In this document: piece after piece, positions 60,515 to 64,000 of the stretch
Position numbering within the stretch: the stretch's first letter is position 1
Layout of the letters: the number at the start of each line of letters is the position of its first letter
NCBI GenBank assembly: GCA_964449455.1
Contig: CAYUYV010000006.1
Coordinates: forward strand, 1-64,000
From: CAYUYV01 sp964449455
GTDB taxonomy: Bacteria; Pseudomonadota; Alphaproteobacteria; JAJFIK01
DNA length: 64,000 bases
Direction of reading: 5' to 3'
The notes under the pieces: model-generated
Databases searched by the model: none
Told to the model about the DNA's origin: nothing
What the model saw: only the letters and a program-made list of their open reading frames with translations
Made by a program: the position numbers and the translations under genes

Positions 60515-61192
60515 TCAGGGTAATTGCATTTCCCGTGGTTCGTCTTCCGTAAAAAGCTCTGCCTCCGTTGCTTTCACAATCTCCTCAACCGTCACATTTG
60601 GTCCGCGTTCCCGCAGGACAAGGCCGTGATCCGTTGGTTCAATGACAGCCATTTCCGTGACAATGAGATCGACCCTCCGCAGGGCCGTGAGGGGCAGGGA
60701 GCATTGAGCCTTGATCTTGGGCGCCCCCTTCGCTGTGTGAATCATGGCCACGATCACCCGTCGCGCGCCGGCCACAAGATCCATGGCGCCGCCCATGCCG
60801 GGAACCATTTTTCCGGGGACGGTCCAATTGGCCAAGTAGCCCCGGGCATCGACTTCAAGGCCACCGAGTACGGTCATGTCGAGATGGCCGCCGCGAATCA
60901 GCCCAAAGCTCATGGCACTGTCGATCGAGGCGGCCCCGGGCACGGCCGATACAAAGCCGCCGCCGGCATCGGTGAGGAAGGGATCCTCCATGCCCTCTGG
61001 CGGACGAGCGCCAAGTCCGATCACCCCATTCTCGGCCTGGAAAAAGACATCAGAATTCGCAGGCAGAAAATTTGCCACCCGGCTTGGCAGGCCGATGCCC
61101 AGATTGACCAGCATGCCGGGTTCAATCTCCTGGGCAACCCGTGCAGCAATGATGTCCTTGGGATCCCACTGCGGCCCGTCCATGGGCATCAC
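60515..61192 (-). CDS. 3-oxoacid CoA-transferase subunit B
   Basis: A 225-residue beta subunit of family I CoA-transferases. AARVAQEIEPGMLVNLGIGLP (about 16-36) and the catalytic AENGVIGLG with Glu near residue 53 are present, plus GGHLDMTVLGGLEVDARGYLANW. With the A subunit it moves CoA between acids such as acetoacetate, succinate or acetate. The next gene downstream is atpB. Confidence 0.9.
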   Translation of the reverse strand: MMPMDGPQWDPKDIIAARVAQEIEPGMLVNLGIGLPSRVANFLPANSDVFFQAENGVIGLGARPPEGMEDPFLTDAGGGFVSAVPGAASIDSAMSFGLIRGGHLDMTVLGGLEVDARGYLANWTVPGKMVPGMGGAMDLVAGARRVIVAMIHTAKGAPKIKAQCSLPLTALRRVDLIVTEMAVIEPTDHGLVLRERGPNVTVEEIVKATEAELFTEDEPREMQLP

Positions 61193-61213
61193 TCCCTTGC
61201 TTGGTTCCGGCCG

Positions 61214-61867
61214 TCAGCTTGCCCGTTCGAGAAGATGATCGACAAGAATGCCGGGCGTTTTCACGCCATCGGGCGGAATGACGCCAACTGGCACGATGAC
61301 TTGAGCCTCCGCGATCACCTTGTCCGCGGCGAGGGCCATGATCGGGTTGAAGTTATGGGCCGTGAGGGAATAGTCCAGATTGCCCACATAATCTGCTTCC
61401 TGCGCGAAAATCAATGAAAAATCCGCATGCAGAGGCTTTTCCAGAAGATAGGGTGTCCCATCCACATCAACGATCTGTTTGCCATCTTCGACCGTCGTGC
61501 CAAGCCCTGTGCGCGTCAGGACCCCGCCAAGGCCCATGCCGCCGGCGCGGATGCACTCGACCAGTGTGCCCTGAGGCACAAGATCGACGTCAATCTCATC
61601 ACTGAGCATTTTCTGCTGGGTCTCTGGGTTGAGGCCGATATGGGAAGCTATCAGTTTGGTGACGAGTCCTGCCGTGATCAGCTTGCCCACGCCCAATCCA
61701 GGCCGTGCGCTGTCATTGGCAATGATGGTCAGGTCTTTGGGCGCCCGTTCGACCAGGGCGTCAATCATACGGTGGGGCGAGCCGACACCCATGAAACCGC
61801 CGATCATGACAGTCGCGCCATCCTGGATGAGCGCTGCGGCTTCATGGGGTTTCAACGCGTTTTTCAT
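61214..61867 (-). CDS. 3-oxoacid CoA-transferase subunit A
   Basis: A 217-residue alpha subunit. IQDGATVMIGGFMGVGSPHRMIDAL (about 14-38) is the glycine-rich start, followed by VECIRAGGMGLGGVLTRTGLGT (about 103-124) and DYSLTAHNFNPIMALAADKVIAEAQ. Spacing to subunit B is about 20 bases. The pairing resembles AtoD/AtoA and ScoA/ScoB; the acid substrate is not decided by sequence. Confidence 0.9.
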   Translation of the reverse strand: MKNALKPHEAAALIQDGATVMIGGFMGVGSPHRMIDALVERAPKDLTIIANDSARPGLGVGKLITAGLVTKLIASHIGLNPETQQKMLSDEIDVDLVPQGTLVECIRAGGMGLGGVLTRTGLGTTVEDGKQIVDVDGTPYLLEKPLHADFSLIFAQEADYVGNLDYSLTAHNFNPIMALAADKVIAEAQVIVPVGVIPPDGVKTPGILVDHLLERAS

Positions 61868-61918
61868 GGTCCCAGGTCCCCTTCGACCTCACCGGCCTCC
61901 GCATCGGGTGGCCACGTC

Positions 61919-63082
61919 CTACGCATCCAGTTCTTCACCTAAGACTGACGCCGTTGCTTCGGCGATGATCCGTTCCTCATCTGTTGCGATCACCAGAATA
62001 GGAACAGGCCCCTTGCTAATCAATGGGCCGTTCCGATCATTCCCGATCGGATCCACATTAAGGCCGAGATACTCCAGGCCCTCCAAAGCGCGGGCCCGAA
62101 CGGGCGCTGCATGCTCGCCGATCCCGCCGCAGAAAACGACCGCATCAAGGCCGCCGAGAACAGCCGTCATGGCGCCAAGTTCCCGCCGGACACGGAACAC
62201 ATAATAATCGATCGCCTCGCCCGCCTCCGGTGCATCGCTGGCCAGCAGCGTGCGCATGTCATGGCTGATCCCCGAAAGGCCCTTAAGGCCGCTTTCCCGG
62301 TAGAGCAGGGCGGAGATCTCGTTTGCATCCATCCCTTGTTCCATGAAATAGAGCAGGACACCCGGATCGAGCTGGCCACATCGGGTGCCCATGGGCAATC
62401 CGTCGAGGGCGGAAAAACCCATGGTCGAGCCTACACTGACCCCGTTCTTGATGGCGCACATGGAGGCGCCATTGCCCAGATGGGCAACAATGACCCGGCC
62501 GCTAGCAAGATCCGGATAGTCCCGCTTCAGACAATCCCTAATGTACTGATAAGACAGGCCATGAAAGCCATAGCGGCGGACGCCTTCCGTGTAAAACCGG
62601 CGGGGCAGAGCGAAGGTATCATTGACCCACGGATGAGCCCGGTGGAAGGCCGTGTCGAAACAGCCCACTTGTATGGCTTCGGGAAAGGCGCGTTGGGCCG
62701 CGGCGACGCCCACGAGATTGAAGGGTTGGTGCAAGGGCGCAAGGGGCGAAAGCGTTGACAGGCGCTCCATCACGTCATCGGTCAAAAGAGCGGGAGCGGA
62801 GAAATCAACACCGCCATGGACAATGCGATGGCCAACGCCGTCCACCGGCCGCCCCGCCAGGATCGGCGAGATTGCCTCCAGGATGGCCACAAGGGCGCCG
62901 GCGTGATCGGTCTTCCCAGTGGAGCGGCTATCCCGTGCATCCCGGTAGTTGACGATAAGCTGCGCATCTTCCCCAAGATTTTCCACCTGCCCGCTGGCTT
63001 GTTCCACCAACATATCATTCTGGGTAAAGACGGAAAATTTCACCGATGAACTGCCGGCATTCAGGGTCAGGACTGTGGTCAT
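61919..63082 (-). CDS. ackA: Acetate/butyrate-type kinase AckA
   Basis: A 387-residue member of the acetate kinase family. VLTLNAGSSSVKFSVF (about 4-19), RYGFHGLSYQYI (about 165-176), VAHLGNGASMCAIKNGVSVGSTMGFSALDGLPMGTRCGQLDP (about 192-232) and VFCGGIGEHAAPVR are the standard motifs. It makes ATP from acyl phosphate. Its ATG overlaps the stop of the phosphotransacylase gene (TGATG), so the two are translationally coupled. Confidence 0.92.
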   Translation of the reverse strand: MTTVLTLNAGSSSVKFSVFTQNDMLVEQASGQVENLGEDAQLIVNYRDARDSRSTGKTDHAGALVAILEAISPILAGRPVDGVGHRIVHGGVDFSAPALLTDDVMERLSTLSPLAPLHQPFNLVGVAAAQRAFPEAIQVGCFDTAFHRAHPWVNDTFALPRRFYTEGVRRYGFHGLSYQYIRDCLKRDYPDLASGRVIVAHLGNGASMCAIKNGVSVGSTMGFSALDGLPMGTRCGQLDPGVLLYFMEQGMDANEISALLYRESGLKGLSGISHDMRTLLASDAPEAGEAIDYYVFRVRRELGAMTAVLGGLDAVVFCGGIGEHAAPVRARALEGLEYLGLNVDPIGNDRNGPLISKGPVPILVIATDEERIIAEATASVLGEELDA

Positions 63083-64000
63083 CAGTCCACCCCATGGGCG
63101 TAGAGGGCCGCAAGAGCGCAGGAGACAAGGCGGGTCTTGGCACTGTCCGCGCGGCTGGTCAGGATGATGGGGCACTTACAGCCCAGCACCAGGCCGCCCG
63201 CTTCCGCATGGGCCAGGAAAGTCAGTTGCTTGGCGATCATATTACCGGCGTCGAGATTGGGCGCGACAAGAATCTGGGCCTGTCCTGCGACGGTCGACCG
63301 GATGCCCTTGATGAGCGCTGCGTCCGCGTCCACCGCATTGTCCATGGCCAGAGGACCATCAACGATGCCGCCCGTGATCTGTCCACGGTCGGCCATTTTG
63401 GACAGAATCGCGGCATCGAGGGTGGACTGGATCGCAGGGTTCACGGTCTCCACGGCCGAAAGGATGCCGACCCGTGGATTTTCAACACCAAGTGCGATCG
63501 CGAAATCGATCGCGTTCTGGATGATGCTGGCCTTGGTCTCAAGATCCGGTTCGATATTGATTGCTGCATCCGTAATCATCAGGGGATGGTCGAGGCCGGG
63601 CACATCAAAGACAAAGGCATGGCTGACACGCCGGCCAGTGCGCAGGCCGCCATCGCGTTTGACCACCTCCCCCAGAAGAACATCCGTATGGAGATGGCCC
63701 TTCATTAAAGCCTGAATGCGCCCTTCATGGACCATGGCAACGGCCCGGGCCGCCGCGGCATGGTGATCAGGCTCATGGACGATTTCCGCCTGGGATAGAT
63801 CAAAGCCGTGCTCTTCAGCCACCGCCGTGATCTTGCCCTCATCCCCCACCAAAAGCGGCGCGATCAAAGTGTGTTCCGCCGCAAGCAGCGGGCCAGCGAG
63901 GGAGTCCCGATCCTCCGGCACCACGACTGCGGTGGGGATAGGGGGCAGGGGTTCGGCAATGGCAAGCAACTGGTCGAAATGGGCATGGCGGCGCACGGTC
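63082..64000 (-). CDS. Phosphate acetyl/butyryltransferase, probably C-terminal part of a larger protein
   Basis: A phosphotransacylase domain of about 305 visible residues: TAVVVPEDRDSL, ALMKGHLHTDVLLGEV (about 97), VFDVPGLDHPLMITDAAINIEPDLE (about 128-152), VGILSAVETVNPAIQSTLDA and LVAPNLDAGNMIAKQL (about 238-253). A GTG lies at 63996, but the frame stays open to the window edge. The beginning HAHFDQLLAIAEPLPPIPTAVV looks like the linker after a MaoC-type hydratase domain in bifunctional enoyl-CoA hydratase/phosphotransacylases. I therefore mark it as 5' incomplete. It works with the adjoining kinase to conserve acyl-CoA energy as ATP. Confidence 0.85.
   Translation of the reverse strand, partial: TVRRHAHFDQLLAIAEPLPPIPTAVVVPEDRDSLAGPLLAAEHTLIAPLLVGDEGKITAVAEEHGFDLSQAEIVHEPDHHAAAARAVAMVHEGRIQALMKGHLHTDVLLGEVVKRDGGLRTGRRVSHAFVFDVPGLDHPLMITDAAINIEPDLETKASIIQNAIDFAIALGVENPRVGILSAVETVNPAIQSTLDAAILSKMADRGQITGGIVDGPLAMDNAVDADAALIKGIRSTVAGQAQILVAPNLDAGNMIAKQLTFLAHAEAGGLVLGCKCPIILTSRADSAKTRLVSCALAALYAHGVD

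Overview
The window is GC-rich, densely coded chromosomal DNA, most likely from an alphaproteobacterium. The evidence is a fused bcsAB cellulose synthase gene accompanied by bcsD, carotenoid genes crtI/crtE/crtZ, a De Ley-Doudoroff type galactose pathway, and exosortase-associated exopolysaccharide genes of the XrtV/EpsD kind. I cannot name the genus from sequence alone. Three runs of exactly 100 N (4994-5093, 18531-18630, 29904-30003) are scaffold gaps, and each sits inside a short tandem repeat.

Layout. 1-195: 5' end of a metallophosphatase-like gene (minus). 0.9-4.2 kb: a fused alpha/beta 2-oxoacid dehydrogenase E1 followed by an overlapping FabD-like acyltransferase. 4.2-5.6 kb: poorly coding DNA with two adjacent tandem repeat blocks, one able to encode collagen-like Gly-X-Y. 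5.6-18.4 kb: cellulose cluster bcsR-like, bcsQ, bcsAB, bcsC, bcsD (plus) and convergent bcsZ (minus). 18.5-24.1 kb: palindromic 25-nt repeat, PQQ-type sugar dehydrogenase, small membrane protein, GAF-GGDEF-EAL protein, secreted thioredoxin and a CcdA-like membrane protein. 24.1-29.8 kb: crtI (minus), then crtE, an ABC-2 exporter pair and crtZ (plus). 29.8-36.7 kb: 14-nt repeat, prephenate dehydrogenase, then exopolysaccharide genes (PssE/PssD pair, XrtV accessory protein, EpsD-type PPIase, WecG/TagA transferase, GDP-mannose 3,5-epimerase-like enzyme). 37-41.4 kb: DUF481 protein, fasciclin protein, pirin, patatin-like protein. 41.6 kb: tRNA-Leu(UAA). 41.9-52.7 kb: galactoside utilisation cluster. 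52.8-60.5 kb: complete seven-gene bacterial V/A-type ATPase operon. 60.5-64 kb: CoA-transferase subunits, acetate kinase and a phosphate acetyl/butyryltransferase running off the right edge.

How the genes work together. The bcs genes form a full synthesis/export/crystallisation machine, but the PilZ region of the BcsA part appears to have lost the c-di-GMP motifs. Alpha- and beta-galactosidases release galactose, which an SDR dehydrogenase, SMP-30 lactonase, IlvD/Edd-type dehydratase, KDGal kinase and KDPGal aldolase would convert to pyruvate and glyceraldehyde 3-phosphate, with an SSS symporter for uptake. The ATPase operon has the gene set known from chlamydiae and spirochaetes, but its order is a cyclic permutation (B-D-I-K-E-DUF2764-A). 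It lies directly downstream, on the same strand, of pta-ackA-CoA transferase. The most unusual points are this permuted ATPase operon, the gap-associated tandem repeats, the degenerate PilZ region, the FabD-like protein lacking the malonyl-binding arginine, and a small ORF translationally coupled to bcsZ.
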